From Purshia tridentata (taxonomy: Eukaryota; Streptophyta; Magnoliopsida; Rosales; Rosaceae): DNA of 64,000 nt. The first letter of the stretch is position 1. Every line of letters begins with the position of its first letter. Both the position numbers and the translations under genes were made by a program. Below are positions 10,381 through 24,801 of the stretch, one piece after another. The notes beneath the pieces were generated by a model, which worked only from the letters and a program-made list of their open reading frames with translations, was not told the DNA's origin and searched no databases. The stretch is from assembly GCA_003254885.1 (NCBI GenBank), contig QANT01003315.1, positions 1 through 64,000 of the forward strand. Direction: 5' to 3'.

Positions 10381-11900
10381 AGGTGGTAAGAATGCATCAA
10401 AAATCATTTCGGTGCGTACTCAGTCCGAATTCGTCCAAATGGCACCAAAACTTCCTTGGTGGGCAAGAAAGACATAAGGAATCGCTTTCTCATGTCTCGA
10501 TATTAGCATGCTAACCCTAAGGATCCACTTGAGGTCTTAAAAATGCACGAAAACGTCATTTCGGTGCACACTGAGTCCAATTCGATTAAAGTTGCACCAA
10601 AACGTTCCCCAATTGAAAGAAAGACATGGGAAAGCACTATCTCATGTCTCGATAAGCGTCGAAGCCCCAAAGAACAACTTTAGGTGCTAAGAATGCACGA
10701 ATACATCATTTCGGTGCATACTCAGTCTAACTTGGTCCAAATTCCAACAAAACGTGCCCGATTCGCAAGAAAGAGGTGAGGAAGCACTCTCTAATGTCTT
10801 GATTAGCGTGCTAAGCCTAAAGAACCACTTTGGGTGTTAGGAATGAACGAAAATGTCATTTTGGTTCACACACTGTACAGTTTGGTTAAAGCTGCATCAA
10901 AACAGTATCGGTTGGCAAGAAAAACATGGGTAAGCACTTTCTCATGCTTGGATTAGCATTCTAGCCCTAAAGAAGCACATGCATTCGTTAAGAACGCACG
11001 GAAACCCCATTTCGGTGCACACTCAATCCAATTTCGTGCAATTTCCACCAAAACGTGCCTGGTTGGCAAGAAAGATGTGGGGAATCACTTTCTCATTCAT
11101 GGATTAGCGTTCCAGCCCCCAAGAAGCACATGCTTTTGTTAAGAACGCACGAAAACCTCATTTAAGTGCCTACTCAACCTGATTTCGTTTCAATTGCACT
11201 AAAACGTCCCCAGTTGGCAATAAGGACATGAGGAAGCACTTTCTCTTGTCTAGATTAGCGTTCTAGCCCTAACGAACCAGTTTACGTGTTAAGAATGCAT
11301 GGAACGTCATTTCGGTGCACACTGTGCACAATTGGTTAAACTTGCACCAAAACGTGCTCGGTTGGCAAAAAGCACATTCTCAAGCTTGGACTAACGTTCT
11401 AGCCCTAAAGAAGTACATTTCGTGTTAAGAAGGAACTAAAATCTCATTTCAGTGCATACTCAGTCTACTTTCGTCTACATTGCCTCAAAACGTGCCCGGT
11501 TGGCAACATGGACATGAGGACGCACGTTTTCATGTCTCGATTAGTGTGCCAACCCTAAAGAACCACTTTAGGTGTTAATAATGCACCCAAATATCATTTC
11601 GGTGCGCACTCAGTCCGAATTCGTCCAAATTGCACCAAAACTTCCTTGGTGGGCGAGAAAGGCATAAGAAAGCACTTTCTCATGTCTCGATATTAGCGTG
11701 CTAACCCTAAGGATCTACTTGAGGCCTAATGAATGCACGAAAGCGTCATTTCGGTGCACACTAAGTCCAATTCGATTAAAGTTGCACCAAAACGTTCCTC
11801 GGTTGGAAGAAAGACATGGGAAAGCACTCTCTCATGTCTCGATATGCATTTAAGCCCCAGAGAACAACTTTAGGTGCTAAGAATGCACAAATACGTCATT
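10381..11900. repeat. Satellite HOR block, subfamily alpha (right of LINE)
   Basis: This continues the alpha-type units left of the LINE. A carries CTTCCTTGGTGGGCAAGAAA and GGATCCACTTGAGG, and B carries TGAAAGAAAGACATGGG with AGAACAACTTTAGG. The change to beta-type text occurs inside monomer C near 11900-12000. Confidence 0.75.
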
Positions 11901-14900
11901 TCGGTGCATAATTAGTCTAACTTGGTCCAAATTGCACCAAAATGTGCCTGATTGGCAAGAAAGGGATGAGGATGCACGCTCTAATGTCTCGATCAGCGTC
12001 CTAGCCCTAACAAACCACTTTTGGTGTTAAGAATGAACGAAAATGTCATTTTGGTGTGCACTCCGCACCATTTGGTTAAAATTGGACCAAAACGTTATCT
12101 ATTGGCAAGAAAGACATGGGGAAGCACTTTCTTATGCTTGGATTAGCATTTTAGCCCTAAAGAAGCACATTTCGTGTTTAGAAGGCACGAAAACATCAGT
12201 TCAGCGCTTACTCAATCTAATTTCCTACAATTTCCACGAAAACGTGCCCAGTCCACAAGAAAGATGTGGGGAAGCACTTTCGCATTCTTGCATTAACGTT
12301 CTCACCCTCAAGAAGTGCATGCTGTTGTTAAGAATGTGCGAAAACATCATCTCGGTGTCGACTCAACCTAATTTCATTTCAAATCCACCAAAACGCCCCC
12401 GGTTGGCAATAAAGACATGAGGAACCACTTTCTCTTATTTGGATCAGCGTTCTGGCCCAAATGAAACGCTTTAAGTGTTAAGAATGCCTGGAAAGTCATT
12501 TCGGTGCACACTGTGTACAACTTTTTTAAAGTTGCAGCAAAACGTGCTCGGTTGGCAATATGCACGTTCTCATGCTTAGATTAACGTTCTAGCCCTCAAG
12601 AAGCGCATTTAGTGTTAAGAAGGAACTAAAACCTCATTTCAATCCATACTCAGTCTACTTTCGTTCAAATTGCATCAAAACATGCCTGGTTGGCAAGAAG
12701 GACATGAGTACGCACGTTCTCATGTCTCGAGTAGCGTGCCAGCCCTAAAAAACCACTTAAGGTGTTAAGAATGCACGAAAGCATCATTTTGGTGTGTACG
12801 CAATCCAAATTCGCCCAAATCGCAGCAAAACTTTCTTGGTTGGCAAGATGGACTTGAGGAAGCACTTTCTCTTGTCCCGATAGAAGCGTGCTAGCCCTAA
12901 GGAACCACTAGAGGCCTAAAGAATGGACGAAAACGTCATTTCGGTGCAAACAGAGTCCAATTCGATTATAGTTGCACCAAAACGTTCCCGCTTGGCAAGA
13001 AAGACATAGGGAAGCACTTTCTCATGTCTCGATAACCGTTCTAGCCCCGAAGAACCACTTTAGATGTTAAGAATGCACGAATACGTCATTTCAGTGCATA
13101 CTCAATCTAACTTGGTCCAAGTTGCAGCAAACCGTGCCCGGTTGGCAAGAAAGAAATGAGAAAGCACTCTTTAATGTCTCGATTAGGTGTTAAAAATGAA
13201 TGAAAACGTTATTTCGGTGCGCACTCTGTACCATTTGGTTAAAGTTGCACCACAATATTATCGATTGGCAAGAAAGAAATGGGGAAGCACTTTCTCGTGC
13301 TTGGATTAGCATTCTAGCCCAAAAGAAGCACATTTCTTGTTTAGAAGGCATGAAAACATTAGTTCGGCGCGTACTCAATCAAATTTCGTGCAATTTCCAC
13401 CAAAATGTGCCCGGTTAGCAAGAATGATGTGGGGAAGCACTTTTTCATTTTTGAATTAGAATTCTCGCCCTCAAGAAGCATATGCTTTTATTAAGAACGC
13501 ACGAAAACATCATTTATGTGCCTACTCAACCTAATTTCTTTTGAACTGCACCAAAACATCCTTGGTTGGCAATAAGCACTTTCTCTTATTTGGATCAGCG
13601 TTCTAATCCAAAAGAACCACTCTAGGTGTTAAGAATGCTTGGAACGTCATCTCGGCGCACACTGTGTACAACTTAGCTAAAGTTGCACCAAAATGTTCTC
13701 GGTTGGTAAAACACGCGTTCTCATGCTTGGATAAACGTTCTAGCCCTCAAGAAGCGCATTTTGTGTTAAAAAGGAATTAAAACCTCATTTCAGTGCATAC
13801 TTAGTCTACTTTCGCCTAAATTGCATCAAAACGTGCCCAGTTGGCAAGAAGAACATGAGGACGCACGTTCTCATGTCTCGATTAGCGTGCCAACCCTAAA
13901 GAACCACTTAAGGTGTTAAGAATGCACGAAAGCATCATTTCGGTGCGTGCTCAGTCCAAATTCGTCCAAATCGCACTAAAACTTTCTTGGTTGGCAAGAA
14001 AGACGTGAGGAAGCACTTTATCATATCCCGATATTAGCGTGCTAACCCTAAGGAACCACTTGAGGCCTAATGAATGCACGAAAACGTCATTTCAGTGCAC
14101 ACAGAGTGCAATTCGATTATAGTTGCACCAAAACATTCCTGCTTGGTAAGGAAGACATGGGGAGGCACTTTCTCATGTCTCGATAACCGTTCAAGCCCTG
14201 ACGAACCACTTTAGATGGTAAGAATGCACGAATACATCATTCTGGTGCATACTCAGTCTAACGTGGCCCAAATTGCACCAAAACGTGTCCGATTGGCTAA
14301 AAAGAAATGAGGAAGCACTCTCCAATGTCTCGATTAGCATACTAGCCCTAAAGAACCACTTAAGGTGTTAAGAATGAACGAAAACGTTATTTCGGTACCA
14401 TTTGGTTAAAGTTGCACCAAAACGTTTTCGGTTGGCAAGAAAGACATGGGGAAGCACTGTCTCATGCTTGGATTAATATTCTAGCCCTAAAGAAGCACAT
14501 TTCGCATTTAGAAGGCAAGAACACAGTAGTTCGGTGTGAACTCAATCCAATTTTGTGCAATTTCAACCAAAACGTGCCTGGTTCACAAGAAAGATGTGGG
14601 GAAGCACTTTCTCATTCTTGGATTAGCTTTTTTGCGCTCAAGAAGCACATGCTTTTGTTAAGAACGCACGAAAACATCATTTCGGTGCTTTCTCAACCTA
14701 ATTTCGTTTCAACTGCACCAAAACGTCACCGGTTGGCAATAAGGACATGAAGAAGCACTTTCTCTTAGTTGGATCAGCGTTCTAACCCAAATGAACCACT
14801 TTAGATGTTAAGAATGCTTGGAACGTCATCTCATCCCACACTGTGTACAACTTAGCTAAAGTTGCACCAAAACGTGCTCGGTTGGCAAAACGCACGTTCC

Positions 14901-17900
14901 CATGCGTGGATTAACGTTCTAGCCCTCAAGAAGTGCATTTTGTGTTAAGAAGTAACTAAAACCTCATTTCAGTACATACTCAGTCTACTTTCGCCTAAAT
15001 TGCATCAAAACGTGCCCGGTTGGCAAGAAGAACATGAGGACGCATGTTCTCATGTCTCGATTAGCGTGCCAGCCCTAAAGAACCACTTAAGGTGTTAAGA
15101 TTGTACGAAAGTATCATTTCAAAGCATACTCAGTCCAAATTCATCCAAATTGCACCAAAACTTTCTTAGCTGGCAAGAAAAACGTGAGGAAGCACTTTCT
15201 CATGTCCCGATATTAGCGTGCTAACCCTAAGGAACCACTGGGGGCCTAAAGAATTCACCAAAACATCATTTCGGTGCACACGGAGTCCAATTCTATTATA
15301 GTTGCACCAAAACATTCCCGCTTGGTAAGGAAGACATGGGGTGGCACTTTCTCATGTCTCGATAACCGTTCAAGCCCCGAAGAACCACTTTAGGTTCTAA
15401 GAATGCATGAATATGTCATTACGGTGCATACTCAGTCTAACTTGGACCAAATTGCACCAAAACGTGCCCGATTGGCAAGAAAAAGATGAGGAAGCACTCT
15501 CTAATGTCCCGATTAGCGTGCTAGCCCTAAAAAACCACTTTAGTTGTTGAGAATGAACGAAAACGTCATTTCAGTGCGCACTTCGAACCATTTAGTTAAA
15601 GTTGCACCAAAACGTTATTGGTTGGCAAGAAAGACATGGGGAAGCACTTTCTCATGCTTGGATTAGTATTCTTGCCCTAAAGAAGCACATTTCGCGTTTA
15701 GGAGGCATGAAAACAGCCGTTCGGTGCAAACTCAATCCAATTTTGTGCAATTTCCACCAAAACGTGCCTAGTTCGCAAGAAAGTTGTGGGGAAGCACTTT
15801 CTCATTCTTGGATTAGTGTTCTTGCTCTCAAGAAGCACATGCTTTTGTTAAGAACGCACGAAAACATTATTTTGGTGCCTACTCAACCTAATTTCGTTTC
15901 AACTGCACCAAAACGTCCCGGGTTGGCAATAAAGACATCAGGAAGCACTTTCTCATGTTTGGATCAGCGTTTTAACCCAAATAAACCACTTTAGGTGTTA
16001 AGAATGCCTGGAACGTCATCTCGGCGCACACTATGTACAACTTAGCTAAAGTTGCACTAAAACGTGCTCGGTTGGCAAGACGCACGTTCTCATGCTTGGA
16101 TTAACGTTCTAGCCCTCAAGAAGCGCATTTCTTGTTAAGAAGGAACTAGAACCTCATTTCAGTGCATACTCAGTCTACTTTCGCCTAAATTGCATCAAAA
16201 CGTGCCCGGTTGGAAAGAAGAACGTGAGGACGCACGTTCTCATGTCTAGATTAGCGTGCCAGCCCTAAAGAACCACTTAAGGTGTTAAGAATGCACAAAA
16301 GCATTATTTCGGTACGTACTATGTCCAAATTCGTCCAAATCACACCAAAACTTTCTTAGTTGGCACGAAAGACGTAAGGAAGCACTTTCTCATGTCCCGA
16401 TATTAGCGTACTAACCCTTAAGAACTACTTGAGGCCTAAAGAATGCACGAACACTATATTTCGGTGCACATGGAGTCAAATTCGATTATGGTCGCACCAA
16501 AACGTTCCCACTTGGCAATGAGGACATGAGGAGGCATTTTCCCATGTCTCGATAACCGTTCAAGCCCCAAAGAACCACTTTAGGTGTAAGAATGCACGAA
16601 TGCGTCATTTGGGTGCATACTCAATCTAACGTGGTCCAAATTGCACCAAAACGTGCCTAATTGGTAAGAAAGAGATGAGGAAGCACTCTATAATGTCTCG
16701 ATTAGCGTGCTAGCCCTAAAGAACCACTTTTGGTGTTCAGAATGAACGAAAACGTCCTTTCGGTGCGTACTCCGTACCATTTGGTTAAATTTGCACCAAA
16801 ACGTTATCGGTTGGCAAGACAGACATTAGGAAGCACTTTCTCATGCTTGAATTAGCATTTTAGCCCTAAAGAAGCACATTTCGAGTTTAGAAGGCACAAA
16901 AACAATAGTTCGGTGCGTACTTAATCCATTTTCGTGGAATTTCCACCAAAATGTGCCCGGTTGGCAAGAAAGATGCGGGGAAGCACTTTCCCATTCTTGG
17001 ATTGGGTTCTCGCCCTCAAGAAGCACATGCTGTTACTAAGAACGCACGAAAAACATCATTTCGGTGCCTACTCAACTTAATTTCGTTTCAACTGCACCAA
17101 AACGTCCCCGGTTCACAATAAAGACATGAGGAAGCACTTTATCGTGTTTCAATCAACGTTCTAGCCCAAATGAACCATTTTAGGTGTTTAGAATGCCAAG
17201 AACGTCATTTCGGCGCACATTGTGTACAACTCGGTTAAAGTTGCACCAAAACGTGCTGGGTTGGCAAGACACATGTTCTCATGCTTGGATTAACGTTCAA
17301 GCCCTCAAGAAGAACATTTCATGTTAAGAAGGAACTAAAACCTCATTTCTCTACATACTCAGTCTACTTTCGTCTAAATTGCATAAAAACGTGCTTGGTT
17401 GGCAAGAAGGACATGAGGACGCATGTTCTCATGTCTCGATTAGCGTGCCAGCCCTAAAGAACCACTTAAGGTGTTAAGAATGCACGAAAGCATCATTTCG
17501 GTGCGTACTCAGTCCAAATTCGTCCAAATCAAAATATTAGTGTGCTAAGGAACCACTTAAGGCCTAAAGAATGGACGAAAACGTCATTTCGGTGCAGACA
17601 GAGTCCAATTCGATTATAGTTGCACCAAAACATTCCTACTTGGAAATGAAGACATGGAGAAGCACTTTCTCATCTCTTGATAATCGTTCAAGCCCTGAAG
17701 AACCACTTTTGGTGCTAAGAATGCACGAATACGTCATTTCAGTGCATAATCAGTCTAACTTGGCCCAAGTTGCACCAAACCTTGCTAGATTGGCAAGAAA
17801 GAGATGAGGAAGCACTCCCTAATGTCTCGATTAGCGTGCTAGCACTAAAGAACCACTTTAGGTGTTAAAAATGAATGAAAATGTCATTTTAGTGCGCACT

Positions 17901-19483
17901 ATGTACAATTTGGTTAAAGTTGCACCAAAACGTTATCGGTTGGCAAGAAAGACATGGGAAAGCACTTTCTCTTGCTTGGATTCGCATTCTAGCTCTAAAG
18001 AAGAACATTTCGTGCGTAGAAGGCATGAAAACCTCAGCTCGGTGTGAACTTAATCTAATTTCGTGCAATTTCAACCAAAATGTGCCCAGTTGGCTAGAAA
18101 GATGTGGGGAAGTACTTTCTTATTCTCAAATTAGCGTTCTCACCCTCAAGAAGCACATGCTTTTGTTAAGAACGCATGAAAATATCATTTCGGTTCCTAC
18201 TTAACCTAATATCGTTTCAACTGCACCAAAACATCCCCGGTTGGCAATAAAGACATGAGAAAGCACTTTCTCTTGTTTGGATCAGTGTTCTAGCCCAAAT
18301 GAACGACTTTAGGTGTTGAGAATGCCTGGAATGTCATTTCGGTGCACACTGTGTACAACTTGGTTAAAGTTGCACCAAAATGTGCTTGGTTGGCAAGACG
18401 CACGTTCTCATGCTTAGATTAATGTTCTAGCCCTTAAGAAGCTCATTTCCTATTACGAAGCAATTAAAACCTCATTTCAGTGCATACTCAGTCTAATTTC
18501 ATCTAAATTGCATCAAAATGTGCCTGGTTGGCAAGAAGGGCATGAAGACGCACGTTCTCATGTCTTGATTAGCGTGTCAGGCCTAACGAACCACTTTAGG
18601 TGTTACGAATGCACGAAAGGATCATTTCGGCGCGTGCTCAATCCAAATTCGTCAAAATCACACCAAAACTTTCTTCGATGGTAAGAAAGACATGAGGAAG
18701 CACTATCTCTTGTCCCAATATTGGCGTGCTAACCCTAAGGAACCACTTCAGGTCTATAGAATGCAAGAAAACATCATTTCGGTGCACACGGAGTCCAATG
18801 CAATTATAGTTGCACCAAAACGTTCCCGCTTGGCATGGAAGACATGGGGAAGCACTTTCTCAGGTCTCCATAACTGTTCAAGCCACGAAGAACCACTTTA
18901 GCTGCTAAGAATGCACGAATACGTCAGTTCAGTGCATACTCAGTCTAACTTGGTACAAATTGCACCAAAATGTGCTCGGTTGGTAAGAAAGAGATGAGGA
19001 AGCACTCTCTAATGTCTTGATTAGCGTGCCAGCCCTAAAGAACCACTTTAGGTGTTAAGAATGTATGAAAGCATAATTTCGGTGCATACTCAATCCAAAT
19101 TCGTCCAAATCGCACAAAACTTTCTTGGTTGGCAAGAAAGACACAAGGGAGCACTTTCTCCTGTCCCGATATTAGAATGCTAACCATAAGGAACCACTTG
19201 AGGCTGAAAGAATGCACGAAAACATCATTTCAGTGCACCCGGAGTCCAATTCGATTCTGGTTTCACCAAAATGTTCCTGCTTGGCAAGGAAGACATGGGG
19301 AGGCACTTTCTCATGCCTCGATAACCGTTCAACCCCAAAAAACCACTTTAGGTTCCAAGAATGCACGAATACGTCATTTCGGTGCATACTCAGTCTAACT
19401 TGGTCCAAATTATACCAAAACGTGCCTGATTGGCAAGAAAGAGATGAGGAAGCACTCTCTAATGTCTAGATTAGCGTGCTAGA

Positions 19484-19502
19484 CCTAAAGAACCACTTTA
19501 GG
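19484..19502. other. Representative 7-bp-arm palindrome in satellite monomer C
   Basis: CCTAAAG-AACCA-CTTTAGG: perfect 7-bp arms with a 5-nt centre. It is perfect or one change away in most C and H monomers (for example 19034-19052 and 20204-20222) and weaker in B and F. In family II the same position reads CCTAATG-TACCA-CATTAGG. Confidence 0.85.
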
Positions 19503-22500
19503 TGTTAAGAATGAACAAAAACGTCATTTCAGTGTGCACTCTATACCATTTAGTTAAAGTTGCACCAAAACGTTATCGGTTGGTAAGAAAGACGTGGGAA
19601 AGAACTTTCTCACGCTTGGATTTGCATTCTAGCCCTAAAGGAGCATATTTCATGTTTAAAAGGTACGAAAACATTAGTTCGGTGCGTACTCAATCCAATT
19701 TCGTGCAATTTCCCCCAAAACGTGCCCGGGGAAGCACTTTCTCATTCTGGGATTAGAGTTCTTGCCCTCAAGAAGCACATGCTTTTGTTAAGAACGCACG
19801 AAAACATCAGTTCGGTGCCCACTCAACCTAATTTCGTTTCAACTGCACCAAAACGTCCTCGGTTGGCAATAAAGATATGAGGAAGCGCTTTCTCTTGTTT
19901 TGATCAGCGTTCCAGCCCAAATCAACCAATTTAGGTGTTAAGAATGCCTGGAACGTCATTTCGGTGCACATTGGGTACAACTTGGTTAAAGTTGCCCCAA
20001 ACTGTGCTCGGTTGGCAAGAAGTATGTTCTCTTTCTTGGATTACTGTTCTAGCCCTCAAGAAGCACATTTCGTGTTAAGAAGGAACTAAAACCTCATTTC
20101 CATGCATACTCTGTTTACTTTCGTCTAAATTACATCAAAACGTGCCCGGTTGTCAAGAAGGACATGAGGACGAACATTTGCATGTCTCGATTAGCGTGCC
20201 AGCCCTAAAGAACCACTTTAGGTGTTAAGAATGCACGAAAGCATCATTTCATGCGTACTCAGTCCAAATTCGTCCAAATCGCACCAAAACTATCTTGGTT
20301 GGCATGAAAGACGTGAGGAAGCACTTTCTCATGTCCTGAAATTAGCGTGTAACCCAAAGAAACCACTTGAGGCCTAAAGAATGCACGAAAAATGTCATTT
20401 CGGTGCACACGGAGTCCAATTCGATTATAGTTGCATCAAAACGTTCCCACTTGGCAAGGAAGAAATCGGAAGGCACTTTCTCATGCCTCGATAACCGTTC
20501 GAGCCTCGAAGAACCCCTTTAGGTGACTAGAATGCATGAATAGGTCATTTCGGTGCATACGCAGTCTAACTTGGTCAAATTGCACCAAAACCTGCCCGAT
20601 TGGCACGAAAGAGGTGAGATAGCACTCTCTAATTTCTTGATTACCGTGCTAGCCCTAAAGAACCACTTTAGGTGGTAAGAATGAACGAAAACATCATTTC
20701 AGTGCGCACTACATCCCATTTGGTTAAAGTTGCACTAGAACATTATCGGTTGGCAAGAAAGACATGGGGAAGCACTTTCTCATAGTTGGATTAGCATTCT
20801 AGCCCTAAAGAAGCACATTTCGTGTTTAGATAGCACAAAAACATCAATTCGGTGGGTACCCAATCCAATTTCGTGCAATTTCCACTAAAACGTGCCCAGT
20901 TGGCAAGAAAGACGTGGGGAAGCACTTTGTCATCCTTGAATTAGCGTTCTCGCCCTCATGAAAGCATCATTTCGGTGCGTACTCAGTCCAAATTCATCCA
21001 AATCACACCAAAACTTTCTTGGTTGGCAAGAAAGACGTGAGGAACCACTTTTTCATTTCCCAATGTTAGCGTGCTAACCCTAAGGAACCACTCGAGGCCT
21101 AAAGAATGCACGAAACCGTCATTTCGTTGCACACGGAGTCCAATTCGATTATAGATGTACCAAAACGTTCCCGCTTGGCAAGGAAGATATGGGGAGGCAC
21201 TTTCTCAAGTCTCCATAACCGTTCATGCCCCGAAGAACCAGTTTATGTGCCAAGAATTCACGAATACGTCATTTCGGTGCATACTAAGTCCAACTTGCTT
21301 CAAATTGCACCAAAACGTGCCAGATTGGCAAGAAAGAGATGAGGGAGGAAGCACTCTCTAATGTCTCGATTAGCGTGCTAGCCCTAAAGAACCACTTTAG
21401 TTGTTAAGAATCAACGAGAGTGCCTTTTCAGTGCGCATTCCATACCATTTGGTTAAAGTTGCGCCAGAACGTTATCGGTTGCCCAGAAAGACATGGGGGA
21501 GCACTTTCTCATGGTTGGATTAGCATTCTAGCCAGAAAGAAGCACATTTCGTGTTTAGAAGACACGAAAACAACAGTTCGGCGCGTACTTAATCCAATAT
21601 CGTGCAATTTCCACCAAAACGTGCCAGCTTGGAAAGAAAGATGTGGGGAAGCACTTTCTCATTCTTGGATTAGCGTTCTCGCCCTCAAGAAGCACATTCG
21701 TTTGTTAAGAACGCGCGAAAATATCATTTCGGTGCCTATTCAACCTAATTTCGTTTCAACTGCACCAAAACATCCCCGGTTGGCAATAAAGACGTGAGGA
21801 AGCACTTTCTTTTGTTTGGATCAGCGTTCTAGCCTAAATGAACCAATTTAGGTGTTAAGAATGCTTGGAATGTCATTTCAGCACACACTGTGTATAACTT
21901 GGTTAAAGTTGCCCCAAAACATGCTCGGTTGGCAAAACGCACGTTCTCATGCTCGGATTAACGTTTTAGCCCTTAAGAAGCGCATTTCATGTTAAGAAGG
22001 AACTAAAACCTCATTTCAGTGCTTACTCAGTTTACTTTCATCTTCATTGCATCAAAACATGCCTCGTTGGCAAGAAGGACATGAGGACGCACGTTCTCAT
22101 GTCTCAATTAGCATGCTAGCCCTAAAGAACCAGTTTAGGTGTTAAGAATGCGCAAAAGCATTATTTCGGTGCGTACTCTGTCCAAATTCATCTAAATCGC
22201 ACCGAAACTTTCTTGGGTGACAAGAAAGACCTGATGAAGCACTTTCTCATGTCCTAATATTAGCGTGCTAACCCTAAGGAACCACTTGAGGCCTAAAAAA
22301 TGCACGAAGACGTCATTTCAGTTCACACGGAGTCCAGTTTGATTATAGTTACACCAAAACGTTCCCGCCAGGCAAGGAAGACATGGGGAGGTACTTTGTC
22401 ATGTCTCAATAATCGTTCAAGCCCTGAAGAACCATTTTAGGTGCCAAGAATGCACGAATACGTCATTTCGGTGCATACTTAGTCTAACTTGGTCAAATTA

Positions 22501-24778
22501 CACTGAAACGTGCCCAATTTGCAAGAAAGAGATGAGGAAGCACTCTCTACTGTCTCGATTAGCGTGCTAGACCTAAAGAACCACTTTAGGTGTTAAGAAT
22601 AAACGACAAGGTCATTTCGGTGTGCACTCTGTACCATTTGGTTAAAGTTGCACTTGAACATTATCAGTTGGCAAGAAAGACATGGGGAAGCACTTTCTCA
22701 TGCTTGGATTAGCATTCTAGCCCTAAATAAGCACATTTCGTGTTTAGAAGGCACAAAAACATCTGTTTGGTGCATACTCAATCCAATTTCGAGCAATTTC
22801 CACCAAAACGTGCCTGTTTGCCAGAAAGATGTGGGGGAGCACTTTCTTATTCTTGGATTAGCGTTCTCGCCCTCAAGAAGCACATGCTTTTGTTAAAAAC
22901 GCAAGAACACATCATTTCGGTGCCTACCCAACCTAATTTTGTTTCGACTGCACCAAAACGTCCCCAGTTGGCCATAAAGATATGAGGAAGCACTTTTTCT
23001 TGTTTGGATCAGCGTTCTAGCCCAAATCAACCACTTTAGGTGTGAAGAACGCTTGGAATGTCATTTCGGTGCACACTATGTACAACTTGGTTAAAGTTGC
23101 ACCAAAACGTGCTCAGTTGGCAAGACACACATTCTCATGCTTGGATTAAAGTTCTTGCCCTCAAGAAGTGCATTTCATGTTGAGAAGGACATTTTAGTGC
23201 TTACTCAGTCTACTTTCGTCTAAATTGCATTAAAACGTGCCCGGTTGGCAAGAAGGACATTAGGACGCACGTTCTTATGCCTCGATTAGCGTGCAAGCCC
23301 TAAAGAACAACTTTAGGTGTTAAGAATGCACGAAAGCATCATTTCGGTGCATACTCAGTCCAAATCGCACCAAGAATATCTTGGTTGGCAAGAAAGATGT
23401 GAGGAACCACTTTCTCACGTCCCGATATTAGCGTGCTAACCCTAAGGAACTACTTGAGGCGTAAAGAATGCACGAAAATGTCATTACGGTGCACACTGTG
23501 TACAACTTGGTTAAATTTGCACCAAAACATGCTCGGTTGGGAAGACGCACGTTCTCAAGCTTGGATTAACGTTCTAGCCCTCAAGAAGCGCATTTTGTGT
23601 TAAGAAGGAACTAAAACCTCATTTCGGCACATACTCAGTCTACTTTCGCCTAAATTGCATCAAAATGTGCCCAGTTGGCAAGAAGGACACGAGGACGCGC
23701 GTTCTCATGTTTCGATTAGCGTGCCAGCCCTAAAGAACCACTTTAGTGTTAAGAATGCATGAAAACATCATTTCGGTGCATACTCAGTCCAAATCGCACC
23801 AAGACTATCTTGGTTGGCAAGAAAAGAGATGAGGAAGCACTCTCTAATGTCTCGATTAGCGTGCTAGCCCTAAAGAACTACTTTAGGTGTTAAGAATAAA
23901 CAAAAACGTCATTTTGGTGCACACACTGTACTTTTTGGTTAAAGTTGCACCAAAACGTTATCAGTTAGCAAGAAAGACATGGGAAAGAACTTTCACATGC
24001 TTGGAATAGCATTCTAGCCCTAAAGAAGCACATTTCATGTTTAGAAGGCACAAAAACATCAGTTTAGTGTGTACTCAATCCAATTTCGTGGAATTTCAAC
24101 CAAAACGTTCCCGGTTGGCAAGAAAGATGTTGGGAATCACTTTCTTAATCTCGGAATAGTGTTCTCGCCCTCAAGAAGCACATGCTTTTGTTAAGAACGC
24201 ATGAAAACTTCATTTCTATGCCTCCTCAACCACATTTCATTCCAACTGCACCAAAATGTCCCTGGGTGGCAATAAAGACATTAGGAAGCACTTTCTATTG
24301 TTTGGATCAGCGTTCTAACCCAAATCAACCACTTTAGGGGTTCAGAATGCCTTGAACGTAATTTTAGCGCACATTGTGAACACCTTGGTTAAAGTTGCAC
24401 CAAAACGTGCTCGGTTGGCCAAAACCCACGTTCTCATGCTTGTCTTAACGTTCTAGCCCTTAAGAAGCGCATTTCCTGTTAAGAAGGAACTAAAACCTCA
24501 TTTCAGTGCATACTCAGTCTACTTTCGTCTAAATTGTAACAATACGAGCCCGGTTGGCAAGACATACATGAGGACGCACGTTTTCATGTCTCGATTAGCG
24601 TGACAACCCTAAAGAACTACTTTATGCGTTAAGAATGCAAGCAAGCATCATTTCGGTACATACTCAGTCCAAATCGCACTAAGACTATCTTGGTTGGCAA
24701 GAAAGACGTGAGGAACCACTTTATCACGTCCCGATATTAGCATGCTAACCCTAAGGAACCGCTTAAGGCCTAAAGAAT

Positions 24779-24801
24779 GCACGAAAACGTCATTTCGGTG
24801 C
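24779..24801. other. Representative dyad around ACGTCA in satellite monomer
   Basis: GCACGAAA, then the centre ACGTCA, then TTTCGGTGC. The arms pair over 8 bases with one unpaired G. The centre holds an ACGT core of the bZIP-site type. One such element, with variants, lies at the boundary of most monomers in both satellite families. Confidence 0.7.
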
